A DNA stretch of 64,000 nt from Xanthocytophaga flava (lineage in GTDB: Bacteria > Bacteroidota > Bacteroidia > Cytophagales > 172606-1), in the NCBI GenBank assembly GCA_030068525.1, contig JASJOS010000021.1:1-64000 (forward strand), given 5' to 3'. Below are positions 1 to 8,849 of this stretch, piece by piece; positions within the stretch are counted from its first letter, which is position 1; each line of letters opens with the position of its first letter. Made by a program: the position numbers and the translations under genes. The notes below the pieces were generated by a model. The model made no database searches, was not told where the DNA came from, and was given only the letters and a program-made list of their open reading frames with translations.

Positions 1-126
1 AAGCATTTTTACTACTTCACTTTTGAAATCGGCACTGTATTTACGCCGTTTACTTGTTGTTTTTTTGCCTTTCATTTACTTGCTAAGTTAAGCAAGTTTT
101 GTGTCCCGATTTTTAGGACCACCTCA
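1..126 (-). mobile_element. IS3-family element, truncated by window edge (orfA start and terminal repeat)
   Basis: The last bases (about 102-126) match the right terminal repeat of the IS3-type element at 16898-18370 (core GATTTTTAGGACCACCTCA). Reading on the minus strand from an ATG at 73-75, the peptide begins MKGKKTTSKRRKYSADFKSE, the typical N-terminus of an IS3-family OrfA helix-turn-helix protein. The reading frame is open to the window edge, so unlike the internal copy this one may be intact. It has the same orientation as the internal copy. The element continues beyond position 1. Confidence 0.75.
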
Positions 127-700
127 AATTCTCATAATTGTTTGCCTTAGGTAAAACAAATTACCTTATCCTTTTAGTAAAGAGTAACTTTTGTTTTTCG
201 TTTATCGTAGCAGATGATAATGAAATACAGCATCCAACAACCCCATACGAATAGTAGAGAAAATATCATCTAAAGGCTTGAATCGACAAGCTATTAAACT
301 AGGAAACATAATTCGATTCAAACAACTGCAAACTGTTTTATAACCGGAAAGATATAGAAACCACTTTGACCGAAATCATAGAATATAGGTAGAATTTAAA
401 CTTGTTCTCTTGTTTTTGAGCAAAGGCATTATAAAATTGATAAACAATGATAATTTCTTTATCTGTTACGAATTAGAATCCAGACTCAAGTGTTGTCTTT
501 GCCAACCTAATTTATCGATAATACATTTCCATTTTAAGTAAAGACAACTTTAGTAGAGATAAATTTAGTAGAGACAAAAGAGAAGACATCTAATTGGTTG
601 CCTATGATTCTTCTTGCAAAAGAATAGATTTTGTCGGCTCCCCTGTTTTCAAACAGGTTTGAAATAGAAAATTTGAATTAATTATTTTTTTCAATTACTA
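127..700. other. intergenic, no gene seen
   Basis: AT-rich sequence with no convincing reading frame. It holds a short direct duplication (about 548-577, unit TTTAGTAGAGA). Nothing else is supported. Confidence 0.5.
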
Positions 701-863
701 CTACCAAGGTTGTGAATTGTGGGAAATTCCAGGACTGGTTTTGTGTCTGGCAATTTTCTGATGCTTTTTTCCACTCTTCACGGCCCGCTGCTGATCTTGC
801 CGTTGTTTAAATTGGACTGGTGATAAATTTTCTAACGCTTCATGGAATTGTACATTAACATCA
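701..863 (-). pseudogene. C-terminal relic of an IS3-family integrase/transposase
   Basis: The minus-strand frame contains FHEALENLSPVQFKQR and ends at a stop at 701-703. The H-x-A-L-x-N-L-S-P pattern is the conserved tail of IS3-family OrfB integrases (compare RPHSALGYLTP). The upstream catalytic part is missing, so this is only a fragment. The call rests on one short motif. Confidence 0.55.
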
Positions 864-935
864 ACACCTTTCTAATAGGTAAAGTTACTTTGTACTAGGC
901 TTCAGGAATTACAACTAAATTTCAACACTCATAAA

Positions 936-966
936 AAAAGTAGCTGTAGATTACAGCTACTTTTTC
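936..966. terminator. bidirectional rho-independent terminator hairpin
   Basis: A perfect 10-bp inverted repeat (AGTAGCTGTA / TACAGCTACT, 939-961) with a 3-nt loop is flanked by seven A on the left and a T run on the right. It could end transcription in either direction. No intact gene adjoins it now, so it probably belonged to a gene lost through mobile-element decay. Confidence 0.7.
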
Positions 967-1438
967 AACATAACTATATACAACACTCGTGTAAAGAGAA
1001 TGACACAAAGCTATTCTTTCGTTCTCTATAATAGGTGTTTATTTACAGATGTCTTCACTTTTGTCGCTGCATTCCTAGCTTTAATTCTATCTTTTTTATT
1101 TGTGTCTTCTTCCCCTGTACATAAGACTCTATATAGAGTAAACTTGTGGTGATACTCCAGGCGAAAAATGCCCACACTATGCTTGGAAACCAAAGATACG
1201 GACTGAATGGCTTTGGTAGATAGGATTATCCAGCCAGTTGTTTGCAAGTTCTTAGTGCTATTGTATATATATATCTTTAATATTGATTGGTCTAAGTACA
1301 GGACAAAAGATGCTCAAGGCATTTAAAGTGGTTGATATTCAGGGCTAAATTTGTAAATAGTTTAATCCTTGTCTGAATATAGAAACTATGGGTTGGCTGG
1401 CAGAGTCAAACTTTTTGATGGGAATAGCTTTTCCTTTA
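967..1438. other. intergenic, no supported gene
   Basis: A 73-codon open frame lies on the minus strand (1026-1247) but resembles nothing recognisable. The stretch separates a lone terminator from an IS4-type transposase relic and is probably degenerate. Confidence 0.4.
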
Positions 1439-2146
1439 CTAAGTAACCATACTACGAATCGCCCAAGTTAATGTTATACTCTCCACAAAAAGGAATGTAC
1501 TAATTCGTTTATAGTTATTGACCCCAGCAAGGTTAAAGCCTCTGGATTTAAAAGCACCAAATAAAGTTTCAATTTGCCAACGTTGGCTATAGATCTGAGC
1601 AATAGTAGGTAAATACTCGCTACTCATTAAAATTACATGTTCGCCATTGGGTAGCTTGATACCTGCTACATACATACTTTGTCCATAAATCCAACGGGGT
1701 TTTCGTAGTAAGACCCATCGATTTTTGGTGAATATTTGCTCTGCTCGATAGGATTTAACTGTGACTTTAGATAAGGCCTTCTCCGGTTTTATGTTACTAA
1801 GTAAGGCATTGGCTCGCACTTGAATCACCACAACTCGCACTTGAATCACCACATGAAAGGCTGTCTTAACAAAGGTCTATCAAATATGCATACCAATAAA
1901 TTCCCAATCAGCAGTCAGATAGATATTTTGTCCTTTATCCAATTGAATCCATTTTTGAAAATTACTTAAAAGATCCCTGCTCGCCAACTGGCTACAATTG
2001 CCTTTTCGGTTGGCCGTATGCCAGAGTAAAGCAATACTCATCCCTTTATAAGCAACCCCCATCATGAGGATCTGAACCCATTGGCCTCTCTGTTTATATT
2101 CGGTTCGATCCAATGTGAGCGCTACCTGCTTGGACTTTCCATACAC
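1439..2146 (-). pseudogene. IS4-type DDE transposase relic, broken into two frames
   Basis: The upstream part (1880-2146) contains LTLDRTEYKQRGQ...ILMMGVAYKGMSIALLW and ends near LTADWEFIG. This matches the segments around the first and second catalytic Asp of IS4-family transposases (usual forms LDRTEW and ADREFIG; here ADWEF has lost the Arg). The downstream part (1439-1852) carries YSQRWQIETLFGAFKSRGFNL, the conserved C-terminal Y-(2)-R-(3)-E-(6)-K signature (YREKL). The two parts are in different frames, and an exact tandem duplication (about 1811-1853) lies near the junction. An in-frame stop lies upstream of 2146. The gene is inactive. Confidence 0.8.
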
Positions 2147-2296
2147 TGACCAGCAACCCTACATAGATCCGTTGATTAAAACAAAACGGAGATAGACAAC
2201 GCTGAAGCCGTTTATATTTTTATGAAAGCAGCTAGGCAGTTTATAGCTAAGTGCACGGTTTCTCTGTAAAGCAACATCTGAAAGGAACATCTAATT

Positions 2297-2360
2297 AGAT
2301 AGCTATTGTCAGGTTAGATAGCTATTGTCAGGTTAGATAGCTATTGTCAGGTTAGATAGC
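2297..2360. repeat. 19-bp tandem repeat, three copies plus 7 bp
   Basis: The unit AGATAGCTATTGTCAGGTT occurs three times head to tail without interruption. The array reaches into the last codons of the histidine kinase gene, whose stop codon (2352-2354) lies within the repeat, so the array has probably reshaped that protein's C-terminus. Confidence 0.9.
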
Positions 2361-3728
2361 CCGTATCAAGTTTTCTGATTTTGTAACTGGGATAGAAAGC
2401 CAGGCCTGAAAGCATCCATTTTGTATATATAATTCCAGAGACATTTGCTGGATTGTGGCAAGCTGATTGGCAATCCAGAGCCCCAGACCAAAACCTTCTC
2501 CATCCAAAGGTTTGGAATGATAGAATTCATTTTTCAGATCAGCCATCACTGGATTAATATCGGCATGTATATAATTTTCTATACATACCATTACTCTTGT
2601 TTCACTCTTCTCAAACCGGATCGTTATTTTTTCTTTATCCGGAGAATACTTAATAGCGTTCTCAAGCAGATTGTTGACAATGATTGTTGTTTTCTCGGCA
2701 TCCATTACCACATCCCAGTCTGCTTCCAATGAAGAGTATTCAATTTTAAAGGTTGTGTTTTTCTGATCAGCTTTTGATTTAAAATAGGAGAGTGAGACAG
2801 CTACCAGATCTGATAGATTAGTTACAGTCCCGGTAGTGAGTATCTGTCCGCTTTTTAATTGGCTTAACAGCAGAAAATCATTTGTCATCTTTGTCATGCG
2901 TTTTACTTCTGTAAGCTGCTGTTCAAAGAGCGATTTTATTTCTGGTGAGATTGCTTCACTTTGTAACCAGACCTGCAATCTGGTTTGCATCACACTCAGA
3001 GGAGTGCGTAACTCATGGGAGGCCGAAGCGAAAAAAGCGGTTTGCTTATCGGATTGTTCTTTTATGCGAACCAGCATACGGTTAAACGAAACGACCAGGT
3101 CATTGATTTCATCCTTTGTAGAGGGGGCATTCAGCAGGGTTATTGTTTTAAAATTGATGGCTTGGGTTAATGCAATCACTTTCTGCAACGGACTTAGCAA
3201 ACGTCCGGTCAGCCAATTGGCCACTACCAATGAGAGTAGAAAGCCGCACATGAGCAATAACCAGTTTATAAATGTGAGTGAAAGAATTTCTTCTTCAACT
3301 GCATTGGCTGGCACTCCATAGACTACAATCAGGTACCCTCTGTTTTCCAGATGTGTTTTCTGGCGGATAACCCGCCAGTGATTTTCACTAAAGGCAGAGT
3401 CTGACCTAACAGTAAAAGGTAAGGAAACCGGTTTAAAGACTGTATCCGTTAGATTAGTATGGTGGTAAAAGTCCGTATGCTGATAGAGAATAAGAAAAGA
3501 TTCATTGTTTTGGGGCAACGGTACTATTTTCGGGTGCAGACTTGTTTTTTCAGTCACGATAGTAGCCCTGGCTTTCAACTGGCCATCCAGGGTGGCATAC
3601 AATGTTTTCTTTAGTCGCTGAAAAAACAAAAAGCTGGCACATGACCAGAGGACTAAAAAAGCAGTGGCAAAAAAAACAGCCGCTTTTTTCCGAAGGTTCA
3701 GGGTCGGCCAGTTGAGTTTCATTATCAC
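2352..3728 (-). CDS. sensor histidine kinase of an OmpR-type two-component system
   Basis: This is a membrane sensor kinase of 458 residues that phosphorylates the response regulator encoded just upstream. Visible domains: TM helix at about 15-37; periplasmic sensor of about 110 residues; second TM helix at about 150-172; HAMP linker with SPLQKVIALTQAIN; HisKA box with SHELRTPLSVM (phospho-acceptor His); and a HATPase with N box NNLLENAIKYSP and G box GEGFGLGLWIAN. Length and order fit class I kinases. The gene is 45 bp downstream of the regulator, and the spacer contains a tandem repeat. It is the last gene of the operon running from 6900 down to 2352. The inducing signal cannot be read from sequence. 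Confidence 0.93.
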   Translation of the reverse strand: MIMKLNWPTLNLRKKAAVFFATAFLVLWSCASFLFFQRLKKTLYATLDGQLKARATIVTEKTSLHPKIVPLPQNNESFLILYQHTDFYHHTNLTDTVFKPVSLPFTVRSDSAFSENHWRVIRQKTHLENRGYLIVVYGVPANAVEEEILSLTFINWLLLMCGFLLSLVVANWLTGRLLSPLQKVIALTQAINFKTITLLNAPSTKDEINDLVVSFNRMLVRIKEQSDKQTAFFASASHELRTPLSVMQTRLQVWLQSEAISPEIKSLFEQQLTEVKRMTKMTNDFLLLSQLKSGQILTTGTVTNLSDLVAVSLSYFKSKADQKNTTFKIEYSSLEADWDVVMDAEKTTIIVNNLLENAIKYSPDKEKITIRFEKSETRVMVCIENYIHADINPVMADLKNEFYHSKPLDGEGFGLGLWIANQLATIQQMSLELYIQNGCFQAWLSIPVTKSENLIRAI

Positions 3729-3730
3729 AA

Positions 3731-3771
3731 CTATGTGAGATGACTTATGTGAGATGACTTATGTGAGATGA
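3731..3771. repeat. 14-bp tandem repeat (three copies) in the regulator-kinase spacer
   Basis: The unit CTTATGTGAGATGA is repeated three times (the first copy is one base short). It fills most of the 45-bp gap between the response regulator stop and the kinase start, so copy-number change would alter the spacing and possibly translation coupling. Confidence 0.85.
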
Positions 3772-3773
3772 TT

Positions 3774-4451
3774 TTATGATTTTTCTCCTTTTAAGCTATA
3801 TCCTAATCCCAGTACTGTTTCTATCAGGGGATTGTCTGACCCCTTATCTATCTTTTTGCGCAACCCATGAATATGTACCTCTACGATATTGCTTCCTGGG
3901 TCAAAATCCATCTCCCATACATTTTCCATAATCTGATTTTTACTCACAATCCGGTTGGCATTTCTTGCCAGGTATTCCAGTAATACAAATTCCTTGGCTG
4001 TGAGTCGGATCTCCTTCTCGGCCCGTGTCACTTTCCGACTGCCCAGATCAATGGTCATATCATCAATAATGATTTTAGGTGTCTGTATATTGATCAGTTT
4101 CTTTTGAATCACTCGGATGCGGGCAAGCAATTCTTCCCAGTCAAACGGTTTTTTTATATAGTCCACAGCTCCCATGTCTAATCCTTTTACCACATGTGAG
4201 CTATCACTTAATGCACTGATTATCAAAACAGGGGTAAAGATGTTAAAGGAACGAAGGTTGGTGAGTATATCGTATCCATTGGTTCCAGGGAGCATCAGAT
4301 CAAGCAGGATGAGATCAAATGTATCAGAGCCTGCAATTTCCAATCCTTTTGCTCCATTATGAGAAACTTCCACAATATGGCCGGCCTGAAGTAATCCTTT
4401 TGCCATAAAATCGGCCAGATTTTGTTCGTCTTCAATGAGTAGTATTTTCAT
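3774..4451 (-). CDS. OmpR/PhoB-family response regulator
   Basis: This is a two-domain transcription regulator of about 225 residues. The ATG at 4451 is chosen because it gives the standard receiver start MKILLIEDEQNLADFMAKGL; a longer frame from 4508 adds 19 unconserved residues. The receiver has the acidic pair EDE, phospho-acceptor Asp in LILLDLMLPGTNGYD, Ser/Thr switch in VLIISA, and Lys in DYIKKPF. The C-terminal winged helix contains RLTAKEFVLLEYLARN and VEVHIHGLRKKID, typical of OmpR-type DNA-binding domains. The partner kinase follows directly. By analogy the pair may control its own operon with the MFS and DMT genes, but no operator was identified. Confidence 0.93.
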   Translation of the reverse strand: MKILLIEDEQNLADFMAKGLLQAGHIVEVSHNGAKGLEIAGSDTFDLILLDLMLPGTNGYDILTNLRSFNIFTPVLIISALSDSSHVVKGLDMGAVDYIKKPFDWEELLARIRVIQKKLINIQTPKIIIDDMTIDLGSRKVTRAEKEIRLTAKEFVLLEYLARNANRIVSKNQIMENVWEMDFDPGSNIVEVHIHGLRKKIDKGSDNPLIETVLGLGYSLKGEKS

Positions 4452-4482
4452 ATAAGATATCTTCTGCGTGCTAGCAGATTCT

Positions 4483-5262
4483 TTACAACAGATAGTCTGT
4501 GTTGTCAATGACTAGTGAGTAGGGTTTGATCAGTAAAAGCCTGCTGGTATTGACAAATCCATCTTCGGGGCTTCTCACGTATCCATTGACACTCAACTCT
4601 TTTGCATTTTTTAGTAACGAGGCCATCGTTTCTCCCATTCCGGGTGGTAAATCCACTATATACTTATCGATAATAAAGCCCGAAACTTGTCCCTTCTCGT
4701 CCAGCTTAAATTGTTTGATTGTGCCAGACAGCGTAATGGATTCTCCTTTGACTGGTGGTGGTGGAACTATCCGGTCAACCTGCACACTTTTTTCCAGTGA
4801 CACAGAATGAATAGAAACCAGTTCATGGATAAAAATGTTTCCAAAAAGTTTAGCCTTTCCTTTTCTTACCTGAGCTACAACATATGTTTGTTCAGGTGCT
4901 ATGTTCAGAACTTGCCTGGCTGTATGAGGAGGGAAATGCAGCCAGTGATCTACCTGGTTGACCCTGATAAGGATCTTATCAATGTCTCCTATACGATTAC
5001 TGCCATATTCTACCACGTTTCCCTTCAGCGTATTTTCTACCCTATGGTGTTTTTCCTGTCCGGGTAATGGGTTAGGTTCAGACTTTACACCCAATTTGCT
5101 GTAATGCAGAAGCAACAGCAGACCAGATACAAGAAAAATCAACCAGATTATATTTCTACTATGTGGTGGAATGTCAATCAGCATAGGATCTAGTGTGATC
5201 AGGCCTAAAATTACTACGCTAAAAATAATCACTTTTATCGTAGAAGACGTCAGTATGTTCAT
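4483..5262 (-). CDS. membrane-anchored protein with two OB-like 'PPH' domains, unknown function
   Basis: The protein has 259 residues. Two hydrophobic helices (about 8-26 and 36-54) anchor it in the membrane, followed by a soluble part with two related units. The first has VNQVDHWLHFPPHTARQVL; the second has DKYIVDLPPGMGETMASLL. In both units a beta-strand precedes a P-P-(H/G) turn and a helix, then a strand pattern ending in V-x-G/V. The same paired motif occurs in the secreted protein at 7038-7712. The start overlaps the MFS stop by 4 bp, indicating translational coupling. I do not recognise a named family; an OB-like fold is inference. A role as accessory sensor or modulator of the kinase is possible but unproven. 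Confidence 0.7.
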   Translation of the reverse strand: MNILTSSTIKVIIFSVVILGLITLDPMLIDIPPHSRNIIWLIFLVSGLLLLLHYSKLGVKSEPNPLPGQEKHHRVENTLKGNVVEYGSNRIGDIDKILIRVNQVDHWLHFPPHTARQVLNIAPEQTYVVAQVRKGKAKLFGNIFIHELVSIHSVSLEKSVQVDRIVPPPPVKGESITLSGTIKQFKLDEKGQVSGFIIDKYIVDLPPGMGETMASLLKNAKELSVNGYVRSPEDGFVNTSRLLLIKPYSLVIDNTDYLL

Positions 5263-6524
5263 ACTATTGACTGAATAGAGAAAAGGTTATCTTCAGAATA
5301 ACTTTCTTTGAAAAAGAAAATCGATAAAAGAACAGGGAGTAAGGCAATACTTGCCAGACACAGAAAGGCTACAGGAAACGAGTATGATTCTGCCAGCCAG
5401 TTACCTGTCAGGTTACTCATCGATGCGCCAAGTCCGATAGCTGTAGCGACGAGTCCGTTAACCAAATTAAAATGACCTGTCCCTTTTGTCAGATCGGACA
5501 AGATGAGTATAGATACTACCCCAAAGATCCCGGCAGATACTCCGTCTAGTACCTGAATAGAAACTATATAGAAGGGATTGCTGCTTAGTAGATATAAAAA
5601 GCCTCTGAAAGGTAAAATCAAAAAGCAGAGAAAGAGTAACGGTTTTCTACCCTTTTTAGCCTCTTTGCCACACCAGAAAGCAACAGGGACCATTACCAGC
5701 TGGGCAATAACAATACAGGCAGACATATAAACAGAAGCATCTACTTTATTTGCAATCACAATATATTGACCTGCCAGAGGTAACATAGCCGCATTGGAAA
5801 AATGGTAAATCAGACAGCACAGAGTAAAAATTACTATCTGTTTGTTTTGAAGAAGGAGTCGTAGATTATTTTTATCTGCCAGTCCTGAACTATTCACTGT
5901 TGAGCTATTCATCATTGAATTAGTCACGTATCCTCGTGCCAATTGGCTGTCAACTTGTGTTTTATCAATCAGCTTTAGTGAGCAGATACTTGCCACACAC
6001 ATAAAAACGATTAAGACAAATACTGCCTTGATATGAAAGAAATATCCAAGAAATCCTGACAAGCATGCAGCCACAACATTGCCTGCATGATTGAATGTTT
6101 CGTTTCTACCCATGCGCTTTTCCAGTGCAGTGTATCCAAAAATTCCCAACGTTAGCGATGCAACAGCTGGTGCGAGAAACGCTGCCGCTATTCCTATAAT
6201 CAGTTGTGAGATTACTACATATGCAGGGATAGGGTCAAGGAGCATCCATACAACGGAGCCTCCAATCATCAGGCTGGCAATCACAATAATGGAGTGTTTA
6301 CTAGCCAGTCTGTCTACCAGCGCTCCGGCCGGGGTCTGAGCCAGTACACCTGCAAGTGAACCCACAGAACTGACAATACCAATATCTTTTAAGCTCCAGT
6401 GATGTATGGATAGCAGATAAATACTCAGGTATGGACCTATCCCTGCCCGTACATCAGCCAGAAAGAAATTCAGATAGTCAAGCCCTTTTTGTGAACTGGA
6501 CTTTATGTGCTTTTCATCTACCAT
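5259..6524 (-). CDS. MFS transporter
   Basis: This is an inner-membrane major facilitator of about 421 residues with 12 predicted helices. The ATG at 6524 (MVDEKH) is preferred because upstream residues overlap the preceding gene and look non-coding. The first cytoplasmic loop carries the MFS motif region GVLAQTPAGALVDRLASKH, with helix 1 NFFLADVRAGIGPYLSIYLL, a pattern seen in bacterial MFS carriers of unassigned drug or metabolite specificity. Substrate cannot be deduced. It sits 4 bp after the DMT gene and overlaps the next gene by 4 bp, so these genes are very likely co-transcribed. Confidence 0.88.
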   Translation of the reverse strand: MVDEKHIKSSSQKGLDYLNFFLADVRAGIGPYLSIYLLSIHHWSLKDIGIVSSVGSLAGVLAQTPAGALVDRLASKHSIIVIASLMIGGSVVWMLLDPIPAYVVISQLIIGIAAAFLAPAVASLTLGIFGYTALEKRMGRNETFNHAGNVVAACLSGFLGYFFHIKAVFVLIVFMCVASICSLKLIDKTQVDSQLARGYVTNSMMNSSTVNSSGLADKNNLRLLLQNKQIVIFTLCCLIYHFSNAAMLPLAGQYIVIANKVDASVYMSACIVIAQLVMVPVAFWCGKEAKKGRKPLLFLCFLILPFRGFLYLLSSNPFYIVSIQVLDGVSAGIFGVVSILILSDLTKGTGHFNLVNGLVATAIGLGASMSNLTGNWLAESYSFPVAFLCLASIALLPVLLSIFFFKESYSEDNLFSIQSIV

Positions 6525-6528
6525 GTGA

Positions 6529-6900
6529 CTAACCCTTTCTGAAAATGAAATATACAGACAGAACCAACAGGCCAAGCCCTATCAGATGGTTATAAGAGAA
6601 CTTTGTGTTTTTAAATACAGTCATGGCAAAAACCATAAAAACAGTAAGCGCAATCACTTCCTGAATTACTTTTAACTGCAATAAAGAGAAGGGGCCTCCA
6701 TTTTGTTCGTATCCTATCCGGTTGGCAGGCACCTGAAAACAATACTCAAAAAAGGCGAGTCCCCAACTGGATAGCACAATGAGTGCAAATTTGGATGGAG
6801 TGGTCTGGGTTTTGTCAAAGAATTTAAGGTGTCCATACCAGGCCAGTGTCATAAAGGCATTGGACAGAATGAGCAAAGCTATCGTGATTATACTTTTCAT
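6529..6900 (-). CDS. DMT family protein (DUF486)
   Basis: This is a small four-helix membrane protein of about 123 residues. The ATG at 6900 (MKSIITIALLILSNAFM) gives the normal DUF486 length; the longer frame to 6960 is not needed. Characteristic stretches are FMTLAWYGHLKF, SWGLAFFEYCFQVPANRIGY and GPFSLLQLKVIQEVI, which are typical of DUF486, a half-size relative of drug/metabolite transporters. Members often work as dimers; the substrate is unknown. It is the first gene of the operon with the MFS carrier and two-component pair. Confidence 0.88.
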   Translation of the reverse strand: MKSIITIALLILSNAFMTLAWYGHLKFFDKTQTTPSKFALIVLSSWGLAFFEYCFQVPANRIGYEQNGGPFSLLQLKVIQEVIALTVFMVFAMTVFKNTKFSYNHLIGLGLLVLSVYFIFRKG

Positions 6901-7037
6901 CGAAAAGGGTATGTTTGGTGAAAAAGAAAGAGATAGGTAGAAGGATCTCCGCCGGTTCAAAGGAACTTTGAATACCTTCTACCATCATGACGGCACAAAA
7001 CAAATTTCATAAGAGAACCTATTTCCCGTACTCTGCT

Positions 7038-7712
7038 TTAGCGGGTTATATACGAAGTTCCGTTGAGAGTAATTGTTTGGCAATGTACTACCATATAGGC
7101 ATCAGCCACCGCTTCTCCAACTTGGCGGTTGTTGATCAGTCCGGTAAATTCGACTACTCCGCCTAGTTGTACATTAGCCGCCAATTGTCGAAGCAGATGA
7201 GGCGGAATGCGTAATATCATTTTATGGGAAAGGACTAGTCCAACCATATCGCCTTCTCTGTTCTTCTGAACACTGACAATATTTTCTTTTCCGGTTGTAA
7301 ACTTTTCGACGGGTGGAGTAACCACCTGTGGAGGAGTATCATAAATAGTATGTCCATTGATGCTTACATCCATCATCCGGAATTCTTTTATTCCTGCTGG
7401 CGAAATTTCGGATATGCCATTGACTCGTATTTTGTTTCCCACTTTTAGCTGACTGGTAATCTGGCTGCCCAAATGCGGAGGAAACTTTACAGGGATTTTC
7501 TCCTGTAAGGTTTGCAGATAAAATCCCTCATAGAGGTAATCCTCATTGGTTATCCACTCGGTCAGGGTGCCTTCCTGTGCTATCATAGACTGTAACTCCC
7601 GTTGCACTGGCGGTTGTGGGGGTACAGCAGATTGGGGCGGTATAGGAGGTTGTGCAAGGGTTGTACCTGCAATGAAGACAAATCCTGCTATGATACTAAC
7701 AAACTTTTTCAT
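7038..7712 (-). CDS. secreted protein with two OB-like 'PPH' domains, unknown function
   Basis: The protein has 224 residues with a clear signal peptide (MKKFVSIIAGFVFIAGTTLA, cleavage after LAQ). A Pro-rich linker follows, then two related units: the first with IPVKFPPHLGSQI and KVGNKIRVNGI, the second with MILRIPPHLLRQL and VQLGGVVEFTGL. The same units occur in the membrane protein at 4483-5262, so the two are probably paralogous parts of one local system, although 137 bp separates this gene from the operon start at 6900. A TACTTTTG box about 40 bp upstream (minus strand, 7754-7761) fits the Bacteroidota -7 element. Function is unknown. Confidence 0.72.
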   Translation of the reverse strand: MKKFVSIIAGFVFIAGTTLAQPPIPPQSAVPPQPPVQRELQSMIAQEGTLTEWITNEDYLYEGFYLQTLQEKIPVKFPPHLGSQITSQLKVGNKIRVNGISEISPAGIKEFRMMDVSINGHTIYDTPPQVVTPPVEKFTTGKENIVSVQKNREGDMVGLVLSHKMILRIPPHLLRQLAANVQLGGVVEFTGLINNRQVGEAVADAYMVVHCQTITLNGTSYITR

Positions 7713-7790
7713 GGCTTTATAGATTTTGGTTAAACATTGATTGTTGATCCAAAAGTATAATAGCCAGTTAAAGGGCAGCTTAAGTTCAAA

Positions 7791-8294
7791 TTAAGATTTC
7801 TTTAGATGGATTAAAAAGAGATGAAATACTGAGGTATAACTAAAAAGGCAATGCTGTAATAGACATTTTACTGTTGTGACTCGATCTGCAGTCAAATCAT
7901 TATTTACTAGATAAAGCACCCCCTTGATTTGATCTCCGTTTTTGAAGATGTGGTTAATCAATATCAGTGGAAAATCCACTTCTTTCAACCAAACGAGTTA
8001 GGATTGATTCTTTTCCAGTAGGAGCGATTCGATTGGCTGATGGTGCCCTAACGCTATCTCAGATTCGGATATATATATATCCGACTTGAACGGAAAAATA
8101 AAAAAGGATTGCAACCTAGCCAATAGCTTGATATTATTAACAAAAGAAAACCAACTATCTGCCAGAACATAGTTAAATAATAGCTGATTTTCAATTGCCT
8201 GCTTTACTAAACAGGCAAACAAGTGACGTCCTCCCAAATTTAAGACTGGGTAAATCACAGCGGAGTCGCTGGAAAAATCGGTGGTATTGAACAC
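7791..8294 (-). pseudogene. DDE transposase relic with an in-frame stop
   Basis: Two minus-strand segments (8294-7998 and 7988-7791) are in the same frame and separated only by a TAA. The first contains KQAIENQLLFNYVLADSWFS (a Y-V-L-A-D-S-W-F-S signature around a catalytic Asp) and the second KEVDFPLILINHIFKNGDQ and YLVNNDLTADRVTTV. These are conserved blocks of an IS4/IS701-like DDE transposase common in Bacteroidota. Both ends are missing and the C-terminus is frameshifted. It directly abuts the repeated DUF6876 leader module. Confidence 0.72.
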
Positions 8295-8305
8295 TTGCGA
8301 TTTCT

Positions 8306-8456
8306 CTTCTATCTGGCAGGGTGTAAGTCCAGCGTCTCAGCTCAGATAGTGAACTATGAGGTCGAAACTGGATGACGTCGCATGAATGGCTTCGCAGCTT
8401 GCGTATTACAGCCGCCAAGCCTCAATCTTTTCGACTGCATCGGACAAAGATAAAAA
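8306..8456 (-). pseudogene. relic of the divergent small gene conserved in the leader module
   Basis: The minus strand reads FLSLSDAVEKI and, after a stop and frame change, FRPHSSLSELRRW and EIASV. The intact homologue lies at 63173-63394 (FLSLSDANEKI, FQPYSSLSELRRW). The N-terminal part is therefore conserved in both modules, but this copy is broken. No known family recognised. Confidence 0.5.
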
Positions 8457-8493
8457 CCAATTTGTATTCAGACATTCGTCACGAAAACTTCTA

Positions 8494-8836
8494 CCGTCTC
8501 GGCTCTGGTAAACGACTCAATGGATCATCTCTGACATAGCCCTCTATACTGATTGTTCCTGGAACATCCTGTTTATTGTAATCTAAATCTGCTGTGTGGC
8601 CTGAGTCAGACGAAAACAAAATTACCCTTCTATCCACACACTTTCCAGTGTAAACGCTGCCTTTTCCTTTTTAGCGCTGCCTTTTCCAATCACAAATCCT
8701 CTCATTTTCCAACACGCCATAAACCGGAAAAGTCACTGGAAAGCAAGGATCTATCTCCGCTATAGCCATACTAGATCTGTGTGTATATGTAGGTGGGAGA
8801 GGGCTATCGCCTGACACAGGGTTAGGCCTCACTAAA
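8494..8836. repeat. leader repeat, copy A (upstream of DUF6876)
   Basis: About 330 bp are nearly identical to 63476-63808, which lies upstream of a RadC-like gene. The last part (8803-8836, GCTATCGCCTGACACAGG and following) also recurs exactly at 13701-13734 before the second DUF6876 copy. It contains the GGC-TATC-GCC mini-hairpin about 40 bp before the start codon and a direct repeat GCGCTGCCTTTTCC-like pair. It is probably a shared 5' regulatory region; the mechanism is unknown. Confidence 0.8.
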
Positions 8837-8849
8837 CTCTTTTATTTTT

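Noticed and set aside
8553..8765. 70-codon plus-strand frame present in both leader copies (also 63535-63747)
   Set aside because: Conservation is at the DNA level over the whole leader, several of the few differences change residues, and a minus-strand frame is also open. No ribosome site or protein pattern supports it.
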